NCBI GenBank assembly: GCA_907163375.1
Contig: CAJQUW010009069.1
Location: 62,001-126,000 of the forward strand
From: Prostheceraeus crozeri
Taxonomy: Eukaryota; Platyhelminthes; Polycladida; Euryleptidae
Direction: 5' to 3'
Length of the DNA: 64,000 nt
Shown: one piece after another, positions 20,514 through 31,078 of the stretch
Numbering within the stretch: the first letter of the stretch is position 1
How the letters are laid out: each line of letters opens with the position of its first letter
Notes under the pieces: model-generated
The model's input: only the letters and a program-made list of their open reading frames with translations
Told to the model about the DNA's origin: nothing
Database searches by the model: none
Program-made: the position numbers and the translations under genes

Positions 20514-21283
20514 ATGAGTGAACTACCTCCATTTGATAAAAAAAACTCAAATTTAATCATCATCCAAATTTATCTAATAAAGTTTTGTCAGTTATTTGTG
20601 GAAGATCAGGATGTGGAAAAACGTATCTATTATTTAAAATTTTAACGACTCCAAATTTTTTGGATTATAACAATCTTATAATTTATACAACAACAGCAGA
20701 ACAACCCGTCTATCAATTTTTAAAATATGGATTTGAAAATAATCTTAAAAAAACAGCAATTGCTTCATTATTCAAAGAATATGAAAAATCTGAAGATGAA
20801 GAAGAAATAAGTTCGTGGTGTGAAGAAGCAGCAAAAAATAATCAGTTAGTTGAAACCAATAAAAATAAGCATATAAAAATACAATTAATAGATGATAGTG
20901 GTAATATGCAAGATCCTAGTAAACTAGATAAAACAATGAAACATTGTGTAATTTTTGATGATTGTGTTAATGATAGAAATCAGTCAGTTCAGAGAAATTA
21001 TTTCACAAGAGGTAGACATAATAACTGTAGTGTTTTTTATTTAACACAAAGTATGTATTCATTAGACGGAAGTGTTATTAGAAAGAATGCAAACATATTT
21101 ATACTATTTGAAATAAATGCAAGAAACTTAAGTGATTTGTTAAGAGATTTATGCGTAAGAAATAAAGATGAATTTAAACAATCGTGTAACAATGCTTGGT
21201 CAAAAGATTATGGCTTCATTACAATTAATATTGATAAAAAAATTCATGATAGAGTTATCGAAGATTTGATTACCGAGTGTTAA
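20514..21283 (+). pseudogene. A32-type DNA-packaging ATPase, broken near its start
   Basis: The main part has Walker A GRSGCGKT, a Y-T-T-T-A-E-Q-P strand, Walker B CVIFDDCVND, then TRGRHNN and FYLTQS, the classical A32 signature. Known role: loading element DNA into capsids. About one break is suspected in the N-terminal part. It is distinct from the membrane-anchored ATPase of element 1 (765-2297), with which it shares only fold-level motifs. Confidence 0.85.
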
Positions 21284-22495
21284 AAGATATACAAGTATAG
21301 TGTTATAATATTTTTTTTAATTTTATATATATCAAATTTGTCTATCTTAGAAATTAGAAAATTAAAAAGGTAAAGTAGTTATTCCATCAGGTAAAATTTT
21401 TCTTTTATCATCAATTGGATCTAATGCTAATTTATGTTCTTCTTTTAAATACATTTTATGTTTCTTTGAATTAAGTCTATAATTACATGCTGTTTTTATT
21501 TCATTATTAAATAATGCATTCTTATAATCTTGAAATGTTATTTGATTAGCCACTGATGCCTTTGAAATTCCTTTTAATGTTTTATGTGTTTTATTATTAT
21601 TAGTTGTATTATAACAGTAACATTTAGATTTTAAAAATATAGCTTCTGTTATGAAATCTTCATTTCCTTCTAATTCATCTTTTACTTTACATAAATCAGA
21701 AGGATGAATGATATCTTTTATTTTATTAATTTCTTCATCAAGTGAAGAATTATACGGTATTGTTAATTCTAAGAAAACAGAATCGGTATCTGTAAAGTGT
21801 AATTTATAGTTTTTGCCATAAGCAGGTGCTAAATAATCATATATAAATTTATACATGAATAGTTTAGCTAATTCTAATATAGTGAATCCAATAAAATTAA
21901 ACTTATCATGTTTTACGCTGATTCGACGTAAATGTACAGCACATAGTTCATCACTAAATCTAGTAGTTCTTTTATATGTAGGTTTCCTTGTTAAATTTTG
22001 AAACTTATCTTTATCATAAACTATTTCAATATTTTGTCTATTACGCACATTTTCTAAAGTCTTACCGTAAAATGCATTATTCATTAATTTGAAGAACACG
22101 TTTCCAAAATCATCTTTATTTCTTTTAGCTATTTTACGTTTTTCAATATTGAACTCTATATAATTTTTTAACCACCTAGATTTTCTATACACTAGTTTCC
22201 GGTGAATTTTTGTGAGAATCATTCCATGATCTAAATACCAATCTAGCATTCTTCCTTCAACAACATACTTTCCTTTATTACTTTGTGTTAACATAAGTTT
22301 TTTTAATGGTCTGTATTTTTTAGGAATTTAAGATTTTTGATAATCTGAAAAATCTTCTATATTGGGAATTTTGTTTTCGGGACAGAAAGGAAAATATTTT
22401 GTTTTATCTTTTATTTCATCAGGGTATACTAAATCAACTTCATATATATAGCCATGATTATAATCTCCATCATATGTTTTTTGATAATCTAGAAC

Positions 22496-22526
22496 GGGCG
22501 AAGCCCTAGTAGACATCTCTGATGTC
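22496..22526. repeat. Double hairpin inside polymerase gene
   Basis: GGGC-gaa-GCCC (22496-22506) then GACATC-tct-GATGTC (22512-22526). The minus strand reads S-E-M-S-T-R-A-S-P within the polymerase frame, between motif A and a downstream segment. Confidence 0.8.
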
Positions 22527-23942
22527 GTACGAATATTACACCATTCCATCTCACCTGTTGGTAATTCTTGTATCATGCAAGAAGAATATAAGCTATTAAA
22601 ATCATAATATAACAAATAGTTTTCTCTCATGATTTCATCAACTGCTGCTTGACTATCTTCATTTGATATAAGTCCTTCTATATTTTGATTAAACAATTTT
22701 ATAAACTGATCACTTTCTTCTGGAGATAAAGGTTTCATTATTCCATAATCATCAGGATTTACTTTTTTATTGTAACACTGTACATAACGGTTACCTAAAA
22801 CTGATGAAACTCCACCTCTAATTCCAGATTCAAAAAATAATAATTTATCATATGTATTTTCTTTATAATGTTTAAGTTTAACACCAGTATGTTTTAATCC
22901 TGCTAGCCATGTTAAACCTGGTGTAGAATAACAATAACATGGATCTATTCCGTAATATTCTAAACACATATCACGAAAGTTTTCAAAAAGATCAGCTAGT
23001 ATTAATACATCTATCTGAAGATATTTCATTGTATAATCATACATTGTTCTACAATTTAACTCTCTCAAATTCTTTTCAGCTTCTGCATAGTCTTCTTTAG
23101 ATAATTGTGATTGTTTTAATGTTGATTTAAATTTATTTATTGGAGGAAGTTGTTTTTCTTCCATAATTTTATTCACAGAATTAAAATCAGTCTTCGACTG
23201 TGAACCACAGGTTTTATCTCCAGTTATGTACTCATACGGAAATATTCCTTTTAAAGGTTTTAAATTATATTTATTTAATATTTTACATTGTTCAGGTTTC
23301 AAAGTTTTTCCCATTACATCTAATGAATAAGGAGAAAAAAATCGAAATGCATCTAAAATTCTAATACAACCTAATTGCATTGAAAAATATTCTTCTTCTG
23401 TTTTACATAGTACATTGATTTGTTGTAGTTGTAATTTTTCAGATGAAAATAAATCTTTCATTACTAGATGGAAATCATATTTAGAACCATTATAGAAATA
23501 TAGAGGAACAAAGTTATATTTAATTTTATAAGCATTAAGATTACAAGAATTATGTGCAGCACCTCTATATAATCCATTTAGATGATCATGATCTTTTACC
23601 TTATCAATATATCTACCTCTGCCATTTTTATAATTTTTTGCAAATTCTTTTCCACAGTAATAACAATTTGTTTCATTAACAAAATTTAATTTTTCTTTTT
23701 CTGTTATTGGCATCATTGGAATATTTGTTTCAAGCAATTGTGAAAAACGTCCTTGTAATTCTTCTACTTTCTTTGTAAACATTTCTGAACTATCTTCACC
23801 ATAGTATTGAAAATATTCTGATTTAAATAATTCAGGATAATTTGAATGAATGTACTGTCCCCAACATAATGGTTTTTGTTCAAATAAATATTTTTCTTTA
23901 CTTTGTTCAGCTACACTTTTTTCATAATTATCACTTTCAGAA

Positions 23943-23972
23943 TCGGGTGAAGCCCTGGAACTTTCCGTTCGA
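23943..23972. repeat. Double hairpin inside polymerase gene
   Basis: GGGT-gaa-GCCC (23945-23955) then GAAC...GTTC (23958-23970), bounded by TCG and CGA. The minus strand reads T-E-S-S-R-A-S-P. Confidence 0.78.
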
Positions 23973-25596
23973 TTTTGTGTCATATTAACATTATATGCTT
24001 CAAAATCACAATAAATAGTAAAGGGTGCTTTATTTTTAAAATACCATTTATTATATTCTAAATAATCATCTTTTGGAAATGTGTTTCTGACTGCTTCATT
24101 TTGTTGGCAATTCTCCAAATGTCTATTCATTTCTTCTTTAGTTCTAAAGCTCGTCATACATTGGAGACAAGGAAAATTAGCATTATCTGAAGTTTTTGTA
24201 AATATAGAAATATCTTTACACAATATAAAATGACCCTGATAATATAATATATTCGCTTGTGCTGGTTGTTTTGACTGTTCTAGTTTTTCAAATTTATCTT
24301 TATATATTTCATGTGTTTCATCAATTTCTTTTGCAAGATTAAATGTATTTCGATGAAAATTTTGATTTAATATTTGTAGCTGATAACTATATTCTTCATC
24401 ATATTGTTCTTTATATTGTTGTAGACATTTTTTTAAAGATTCATTTATTTTTTGATTGGTTTAATTTTCTTAATTATTTAATTCTTTATTGTCTTCATTT
24501 AATTTTTGTATCGTTTCTATCTTATTTTGATATTTATGGCCATATTCTTGTACTAATATTTTTGTTTGTTGTTGATAATCTGTTTTACATTTTTGTAAAA
24601 TTTCATTTAAATTTTGTAATTTTTGTTGATATTCTAAAGATAAAGATAAATAAACGGAATCATAATCATAGTTATAATTACGTCCTTTATAATTATTATG
24701 ATTAATCATTATTGGTGATAGTGTTTTAACGATTTCAAATTTTTCAGTACATATTATATTTCCTTGGTAAAAAATATTATGATGCATGTAATTTCCTCTA
24801 TCATTATATACTATTTCTGATTGACATAAATTTTTATTATTCAAATAAAATTTTTTTGAATCTGAGTAAAGTGGAGTAATTTTAACAATAGAAACATAAT
24901 TCACATTTAATTCAAAAACATTTACTTCTATTAAATTTTTATTCTTTTTATGAAACTTTTTTAACCTATTATAATCATATGGAAATTCATGTAAACCATC
25001 CGAAAGATCAAATTCCTTTATATATTCTTCTTTATTGTAATGACTTAGTCTTTCTTTATGATATTCTGCAGGATGTAAATGTGCTATAATACTCCACAGA
25101 AAACAATAATCATCTTCATTTTTTATGTTGATTATTTGTGGTGAACTGAAAGGTAAAGGAACATAACTACCACCAGTATTATTTTTATATTTATCAATTA
25201 CTATTTTCTTAGATAGTATTTTAACAAATCTCCAACCAGATTCACGTAACTGGGCTTCAATTATACAATTTTCTAATTTAAGTATCATGGATTCAAATAT
25301 GGGTTGTATATCATTTACATTATGAATTTCTTGCGAATTTGTAAAATTTCCTTGTATTATTTCTTCAGGAATTCCATCAGGTCCATTTTTTGTATAAAGT
25401 ACTTCTACATTCATATAACATTTGAAAGATTTCTTAAATATATTATAAAAGTTTGTTAATACATTATAAGAAGTTTCATCGGTTTCATTATGTTCAACAG
25501 ATTCATTAAATAAATATTTTATATCTGTTACCGCTTCATCGGTTCGTTCAGCTTCATCAAATTCATCAGTATCGCTAAATAAATATCTTCCATCTG

Positions 25597-25630
25597 GTAC
25601 GGGCGAAGCCCTAGAACCTTCGGTTTGTAC
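25597..25630. repeat. Double hairpin in polymerase linker
   Basis: GGGC-gaa-GCCC (25601-25611), spacer TA, GAACC-ttc-GGTTT (25614-25626), bounded on both sides by GTAC. The element 1 linker lacks it. The minus strand reads T-E-G-S-R-A-S-P. Confidence 0.8.
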
Positions 25631-26178
25631 GGTCTCATCTTCACTATTAAAAACTTTTTAAATTCCGAATGTAAATAATCATCAAACATTTTTTTAACTT
25701 TTATATCAGTAGGCAATGTTTCTAGATAGTTTATATAATTATTTAATTTTGATATATTTCCTTCATCAACTCGATCTACATTTTGTAAATGCAATTTACT
25801 ATTTAAATGAGATTGATAACTTCTTTTTGTTTGCAACTTTTTTTTACATAAGTTACAATAAAACTTGGTATTTTCCATTTTTTTATTTTTTAAGGAAAAA
25901 ATTGTGTTTTAATTTTAGATATAAACATTCTAATATCAAGGACTTGAGTGTTATTTTATATTATTATATATTTCACGTTCCTAAGTTATTTTATTTTCTT
26001 TATCATATTAAGTTTTATCATATATTATTATACATTTCACGTTCTTAAGTTATTTTATTTTTTTTATCATATTAAGTTTTATCATATTATGTTTTATCAT
26101 ATATTATTATATATTTCACGTTCTTTAGTTATTTTTTTCTTTATCACATTAAGTTTTATCATATTAAGTTTTATCTTA

Positions 26179-26886
26179 TTAAGTTTCATCATATAATGTT
26201 TTATCAAAAGATAATTTAAATTTTTTTTCACTAACTATTGATTCATCATCATCATCATAAATTGTTTCTTCATCATCATCATAAATTGTTTCTTCATCAT
26301 CATAAATTACACTTTTTGGTATAGGATGCCCTTCCATGATAGGATACCATTCCCTGATAGGAATATCTAATTCTAAATTACATCTTTTATCTGATAATAA
26401 TATAATAGAGAAAAATATTGGTCTTTGATCTCTTTTGGAAAATTTAATAACACCACCATAATCTGAATCAGTTTTAGTTTTTATTAAAGATGATAAAATT
26501 TTAAATTGATTAGATGTAAATCCTAATTTAAATTTTGTAGACCCGACACATAGTTGTCTAACAGTATCTTCAACTATACCATCATTATTATTTTCAATTG
26601 TAAGAACATGAAATTTAGATAAATTTTTATAATTACTAATATTTTTATAATCTTTTTTACCATTTACACCTTTTTCAGGTGTTTCAGAATCATCATTATT
26701 ATCATAAGATTCTTCAATATGATTCAGAGGATTATTATGATTATGGTCATTGTTAATAGTATAAGGTGTAGTCCACATATAAATTTTCTCTTGTTGAGCT
26801 AAACCATTTATATAAGATTTTAATAAATTAATATTTAAGTTGGAATATAATCCTATATAAGTATCATCATCATATCTTTGGGGCAT
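26179..26886 (-). CDS. Unrecognised gene with acidic DDEET repeats
   Basis: 235 codons. A Ser/Asn/Asp-rich middle is followed by a globular part (F-H-V-L-T-I-E-N, T-V-R-Q-L-C-V-G, K-F-K-L-G-F-T-S-N-Q-F) and three tandem I-Y-D-D-D-E-E-T repeats near the C-terminus. No known family is recognised. It is specific to element 2; element 1 has the membrane ATPase and zinc-finger genes here. Its relation to the neighbouring minus-strand gene at 27042 is not resolved. Confidence 0.45.
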   Translation of the reverse strand: MPQRYDDDTYIGLYSNLNINLLKSYINGLAQQEKIYMWTTPYTINNDHNHNNPLNHIEESYDNNDDSETPEKGVNGKKDYKNISNYKNLSKFHVLTIENNNDGIVEDTVRQLCVGSTKFKLGFTSNQFKILSSLIKTKTDSDYGGVIKFSKRDQRPIFFSIILLSDKRCNLELDIPIREWYPIMEGHPIPKSVIYDDEETIYDDDEETIYDDDDESIVSEKKFKLSFDKTLYDET

Positions 26887-27041
26887 TTCTAATGTTTCTT
26901 GTTTATAAATTGTATCTCTATAATAAACTTGACATAATAATTCTTCATTATGTTTTTTACTCTCTATGTGAATGTTATATTGATTTTGTTCATCAACAAA
27001 TAATCTAATTTTTTCTTTGGAAAAAGATTTTAATTTTTTAA

Positions 27042-27380
27042 CTAATTCTTTAATATAAAACCGAAAACATTATTATGACCTATTATAACCATATTTTCTT
27101 TATTTAATTCAACATAAGCTACATCATTATATTTACTTACAATCTCCATAAATTTAATAAATGGATCACCTGGAAAAATACAATAATTGGTTTCTATAGA
27201 AGGTAAACCTTTAGTCTGTTCTCTAAATATTTCGGCTTGTAATTGAAATAAAATATTAACATCTATACATGGATTATTATTATTATCAAAACATTTATTT
27301 TCAAATCCCGTTGATCTCGTCGAATAATAAGAACAGGATGATGCGGACGAATATAATTTTTTTAAATTTGGTTTTTCCAT
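27042..27380 (-). CDS. Unrecognised small gene
   Basis: 112 codons from an ATG with a T-run/A-run leader. A Ser/Tyr-rich N-terminus is followed by N-I-L-F-Q-L-Q-A-E-I-F and F-I-K-F-M-E-I-V-S-K-Y-N-D-V-A-Y-V-E. The latter has a sliding-clamp-like feel but is too short to assign. Divergent from the fibre gene, with a shared about 47-bp promoter gap. Absent from element 1. Confidence 0.45.
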   Translation of the reverse strand: MEKPNLKKLYSSASSCSYYSTRSTGFENKCFDNNNNPCIDVNILFQLQAEIFREQTKGLPSIETNYCIFPGDPFIKFMEIVSKYNDVAYVELNKENMVIIGHNNVFGFILKN

Positions 27381-27427
27381 TTTTTTATTTTTATTAGAAA
27401 AAATTTTACTTTTTTATTGTTTTAAAA

Positions 27428-28315
27428 ATGATGTTACCAAATGTTGGTGGAGGTGCATATATCCCGAATAATCGTGAATTAGAAATAGAAATAGAAAATT
27501 ATATCATGAAAACTGGAGACGTTTTATCTGGTCCATTGCATCTTTCTATTCTTCCGCAACAAAATACAGAGTTAACAAATAAACAATATGTTGATACACA
27601 AATCAATGACTTAAAAGAAAAATATATAAACGATGTTTTGGTTCCACTGATGAATGAATTAAAGTTGCTAAAACTTAATGACAAATCATTAAACGAAAAA
27701 TTATTAAAACTTGATAAAAAGGATAGAGAGCTAGAAGCAGATATAGCAAAACTTTTTAAAAAGATTTCTGAACAATCAAAAATTTTAATATTACTTTCTA
27801 TAAAGTTAAAATCTGCAGTCATTAAAAATAAACATCAGATACAACTATTGAAAGAACAATTAGAAGATGAAATAGAAAAACTACCCGAAAGAATTAAAAA
27901 AAATTTAAAGCAGTTACAAACTACATTCCAAAAAAGTGTTGATGAATTAAGTTCTAAAATTACACAACAAATGAAAAAGATGATTAGAATAATAAATGAA
28001 GTAAACTCACTTAATGAAAAAGTTGATAAAATGAAAACTCTTAAAATCAATTTAGAAAATGAATTAAAGAAAAATTTACAAGAAAACTCTAAAGAAAATA
28101 AAGAACAGTTAGATGCTGTTAAAAGACAATTAGATGTTCTCAAAATTAAGTTAAATGCACTTAAAACGGCATTGAAGAATAATCAGCAGAAAATGCAAGT
28201 TAATAGAAAAGAAATTAAAGTACATCACACGCTGCTTGACGCAATAGATAAAGTGCAACAGTCAATTAATAAAGTTATCTCGAAGTTGTTGTCCATTCAC
28301 GAACGTAAATCTTAA
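27428..28315 (+). CDS. Fibre-like coiled-coil protein
   Basis: 295 residues, same length as 3714-4601 and about 95% alike. The collar-like motif M-K-T-G-D-V-L-S-G-P-L and N-K-Q-Y-V-D is unchanged; differences are scattered in the coiled coil. Looks whole. Length and frame held in both copies suggest the gene was under selection until recently. Confidence 0.7.
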   Translation: MMLPNVGGGAYIPNNRELEIEIENYIMKTGDVLSGPLHLSILPQQNTELTNKQYVDTQINDLKEKYINDVLVPLMNELKLLKLNDKSLNEKLLKLDKKDRELEADIAKLFKKISEQSKILILLSIKLKSAVIKNKHQIQLLKEQLEDEIEKLPERIKKNLKQLQTTFQKSVDELSSKITQQMKKMIRIINEVNSLNEKVDKMKTLKINLENELKKNLQENSKENKEQLDAVKRQLDVLKIKLNALKTALKNNQQKMQVNRKEIKVHHTLLDAIDKVQQSINKVISKLLSIHERKS

Positions 28316-28357
28316 CACGTAGATATTTTTTCCAAAAGTCAAATTTAATCATAAAAA

Positions 28358-28927
28358 ATGCCTATAATTTATAAACACAATCTTAAACATTTTGCTTCAA
28401 ATCAAAAAATTTCTCATGAACCATCTATGAAATCTGTTTACCATTATGACAGTGTAGAAACAATCGGAACACAAAAGTTCCTAGGCACCGTAGGTGCCGT
28501 CCAAAAAGAAGGAGATGGTATATTTTCTTGTATTGGTAGTATCGTTAACTTAATTAAAAATAATAAAGATTTGATTACATCTGCTGCAAAAGGAGCAGCT
28601 GCTATAGGTAGTACAGCTAGTGCAATATCAAATGCTGTTAAGTCCCAAAACGAATTAAAACAACTAGAAGCTATTCGTAAACTTAGGAATGATTCTGAAG
28701 AACTAAAAAATTTAAAAAAACTTTCAGAGGAAACAAAAAATAAAATTGCTAACATAGCTGTAGGGGGTGAAACCTTGAGGAGCGGAGCTCCGTCTGATAG
28801 TAAACATAAGAAGAAATCAGGCGTAGCCATAAAACGTTCAATTGAAGAAATAAGAGGCAATGGTATTAATAGCAACCTTCGGTCTAACCAGCAAAGCTGT
28901 AGCGGAGCTGGTCTAGCAAAATTCTAA
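28358..28927 (+). CDS. Small amphipathic virion protein (protein VI-like candidate)
   Basis: 189 residues, looks whole. Same amphipathic stretch as 5074-5583, but longer through in-frame GC-rich inserts: a double hairpin at 28466-28498 adds 12 codons, and a GGC-gta-GCC hairpin near 28819 adds about 7. Another hairpin (GGAGC-gga-GCTCC, 28779-28791) is shared by both copies. The inserts fall in regions predicted to be flexible. Confidence 0.6.
   Translation: MPIIYKHNLKHFASNQKISHEPSMKSVYHYDSVETIGTQKFLGTVGAVQKEGDGIFSCIGSIVNLIKNNKDLITSAAKGAAAIGSTASAISNAVKSQNELKQLEAIRKLRNDSEELKNLKKLSEETKNKIANIAVGGETLRSGAPSDSKHKKKSGVAIKRSIEEIRGNGINSNLRSNQQSCSGAGLAKF
28466..28498. repeat. In-frame double hairpin present only in element 2
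   Basis: GGAAC-acaaaa-GTTCC (28466-28481), spacer TA, GGCACC-gta-GGTGCC (28484-28498). Element 1 shows the empty site near 5176. Confidence 0.85.
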
Positions 28928-29087
28928 AATATATTTTTTAGTAAAATTATTTTAGTAAAATTTTTAGCAAAATTTTTTAGTAAAATTATTTTAGTAAAAT
29001 TCTAAAATTATATTTTAGTAAAATTTTTTTAGTAAAATTTTTTTCTGTCTGTGAGAAAAACAAAAAGTCAAATTATTTTTTATAAAA

Positions 29088-30422
29088 ATGTCTTCGCTTA
29101 TCAAAAATAAGTTTAGATTAGACGATCCTCCGTTCGTCAGTTATAATCAAAAAAAGAATGACTATATAAGAATTGCTATGAATCCCGGATCTTCCAGTAG
29201 AGTAAATACTGGAGGTGATTTAATTTTTGAAGTTGATAATCAGCAGAGTTATTTATATCTACCTGATTCATTTTTACACTGTGAATATTCTTTTTATAGT
29301 GATGCCAATTTTACAACACCATTACCAGATACCGATAATATTGCACTAGAGAATAATTTTTTTCCAAGATTATTTACACAAATGCGTTTAGATGTTGCAA
29401 CTCAAAATATAGAAACAATAAGTGATTCTCCAGGTGTAATTGATACAATGCTTAGATTTGTAACAATTGGTGAAAATAATAAAAAGTATGAAATCGAAGG
29501 TTGGTTTCCTGATACAAATGATGGTATAATTATAGATGATTTAACTCACGCTGGAACAGATGCCGCAGGAATTGCAAAAGATGTAGAAAATATTGCAAAA
29601 CATTTAAATAAAACAAATAATGATGCATGTAAAGAAAGACGTGAATTTAACAAGAAAAGTAAGCAAACAGTAAATTGGTCATTGTCTCCATTATTCGGAT
29701 ATTTAGATTATGATAAAATATCATATCAATTAAAATTTAAATTAATAATTCATCGTACAGCAAATAATGAATTAATCTTTTTTGGTAAGACTGGAAAAAA
29801 AACATATTTAAAAATTGATAGACTTGAATGGTGGATTAAGCATATTACTCCTAGTTTAGAGATTGAAACAGCTATTGAAAAAAGATTAAATACTAACAAA
29901 CCAATTCCAGTTAATTTTCTAAAGCGTACTGCTAGTTCAGTAACTTTTTCCGAACAAAGATTTAACTGGCATTTTACTAGAACTGCGAATACTCCAAGAT
30001 ATTTATTACTAACATTTCAAAGAAATAATTCTCCAAGTTTTGATAAGAACAATAATCTCTTCCATATTAATACAATTCGAAGTTTACAAGTTTCATTAAA
30101 TCAAACTCGATATCCAATTGATCCATTAAGATTCGATGATACCAATAATCAATTTATGGAAGGATATGATTCTTATCGAAATCTTTGTATGGAATTTGGA
30201 GTTGAACCACAATTAACTCCTGGAGATTGGAGACATTTATATCCAATTTTCTGTTTCGATTTAAGTGCACAATCTGAAGATATTATCAAGACTGGTTGTG
30301 ATGTAACAATTAATATTGAAAAGAAAGATTCCACAACTTCATTGATGGCTTATGGTTTATTGCTAGAAGATGTAAAATATTCAATTGAAATTCTTAATGG
30401 AAAGATGGCTAGGATAGGCTAA
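29088..30422 (+). CDS. Major capsid protein candidate (double jelly-roll type)
   Basis: 444 residues, looks whole. It is rich in beta-strand patterns and has segments typical of Polinton hexon-like proteins: G-G-D-L-I-F-E-V-D-N-Q near the start, F-P-R-L-F-T-Q-M-R-L-D-V, W-S-L-S-P-L-F-G-Y, D-R-L-E-W-W-I, R-Y-L-L-L-T-F-Q-R-N, L-Y-P-I-F-C-F-D-L-S and a final M-A-Y-G-L-L-L-E. Known: Polinton capsid genes lie in the right half, beside small hydrophobic protein genes. At 444 residues it is shorter than many Polinton capsid proteins, so the assignment rests on pattern and context. A hairpin insert follows the stop (30417-30439). Confidence 0.75.
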   Translation: MSSLIKNKFRLDDPPFVSYNQKKNDYIRIAMNPGSSSRVNTGGDLIFEVDNQQSYLYLPDSFLHCEYSFYSDANFTTPLPDTDNIALENNFFPRLFTQMRLDVATQNIETISDSPGVIDTMLRFVTIGENNKKYEIEGWFPDTNDGIIIDDLTHAGTDAAGIAKDVENIAKHLNKTNNDACKERREFNKKSKQTVNWSLSPLFGYLDYDKISYQLKFKLIIHRTANNELIFFGKTGKKTYLKIDRLEWWIKHITPSLEIETAIEKRLNTNKPIPVNFLKRTASSVTFSEQRFNWHFTRTANTPRYLLLTFQRNNSPSFDKNNNLFHINTIRSLQVSLNQTRYPIDPLRFDDTNNQFMEGYDSYRNLCMEFGVEPQLTPGDWRHLYPIFCFDLSAQSEDIIKTGCDVTINIEKKDSTTSLMAYGLLLEDVKYSIEILNGKMARIG

Positions 30423-30542
30423 AGCCCAAGACTTCGTCGATTAATTAATTTTTTTTCACAACTTAAAATTTTGATAACTAGAATAGATTAAAAATTTTTG
30501 GTAACTTAAAATTTTTGATAACTTAAAATTGTTTTATTAAAA

Positions 30543-31027
30543 ATGTCGCAAGCGAAAAGTAATATTAATAATAAAACTGTTGAATTAAAATTACGTAATA
30601 TTGTTGACAAAAATACCCCTAAAACTATTACGATTAACAAAAAAAATATTACATAAGTAAACCAATGATAGAGAATATTCAATTACAAGAAGAAAAGAAT
30701 GGTGGGATTCTTCCATTAATTCCAGTAATAATAGGTGGCATAGCTGCAGCAGGAAGTGTTGCAGGTGGGACAGCTGGTATTGTCCAAGCAGTAAATAAAA
30801 ATAAATCAGAGAAGGCAGCATTAGAAGAACAAAAACGACATAATAGAGAGTTAGAGAAAGTTGCTAGGGGTGAAGGAGTAGTAGATAATTTTATTAGTAA
30901 GTTAAAATTAGTTGATGAAGGAAAACGAGTTCTTAAAAATATTCTCCACAATGTTGATGATTTAATTGAAATTAAAGAAACTAAAGATGGTTCTGGAATA
31001 TATCTAAGTCCTAGTATGATTCGGTAA
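30543..31027 (+). pseudogene. Small hydrophobic virion protein gene, broken
   Basis: Nearly identical to the whole copy at 7175-7660 and in the same place between capsid and integrase genes. About one break. A hairpin GGACC-ttt-GGTCC (31029-31041) follows. Confidence 0.8.
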
Positions 31028-31078
31028 TAACCTCAGGACCTTTGGTCCATAAGGTAAACATTTATTTTATCTTTTAAA

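Larger units (their letters stand above)
21362..25878 (-). pseudogene. polB: Protein-primed family-B DNA polymerase gene region, broken
   Basis: From right to left on the minus strand: a C2H2 finger, an acidic linker, a conserved domain with G-S-Y-V-P-L-P and a D-D-Y-C-F-L-W core that usually precedes Polinton polymerases, a second finger, exonuclease motif I (YCDFEAY), a C-C/H-H module (CYYCGKEF ... DHDHLNG), exonuclease motif II (YNGSKYDFHLV), polymerase motif A (YDFNSLYSS), motif B (NNAFYGKT) and motif C (DTDS). Known role: protein-primed replication from the TIRs. The region is not one open frame, with about four breaks. It carries three double-hairpin inserts (22496-22526, 23945-23970, 25601-25626). 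Confidence 0.88.

Noticed and set aside
24343-24705. Hydrophobic plus-strand frame (also 25716-26196)
   Set aside because: Opposite strand of the AT-rich polymerase region; it is composition, not a membrane protein gene.
27042-27380. Sliding clamp (PCNA-like) gene
   Set aside because: Only a short segment recalls a clamp strand pattern; too little to name the family.
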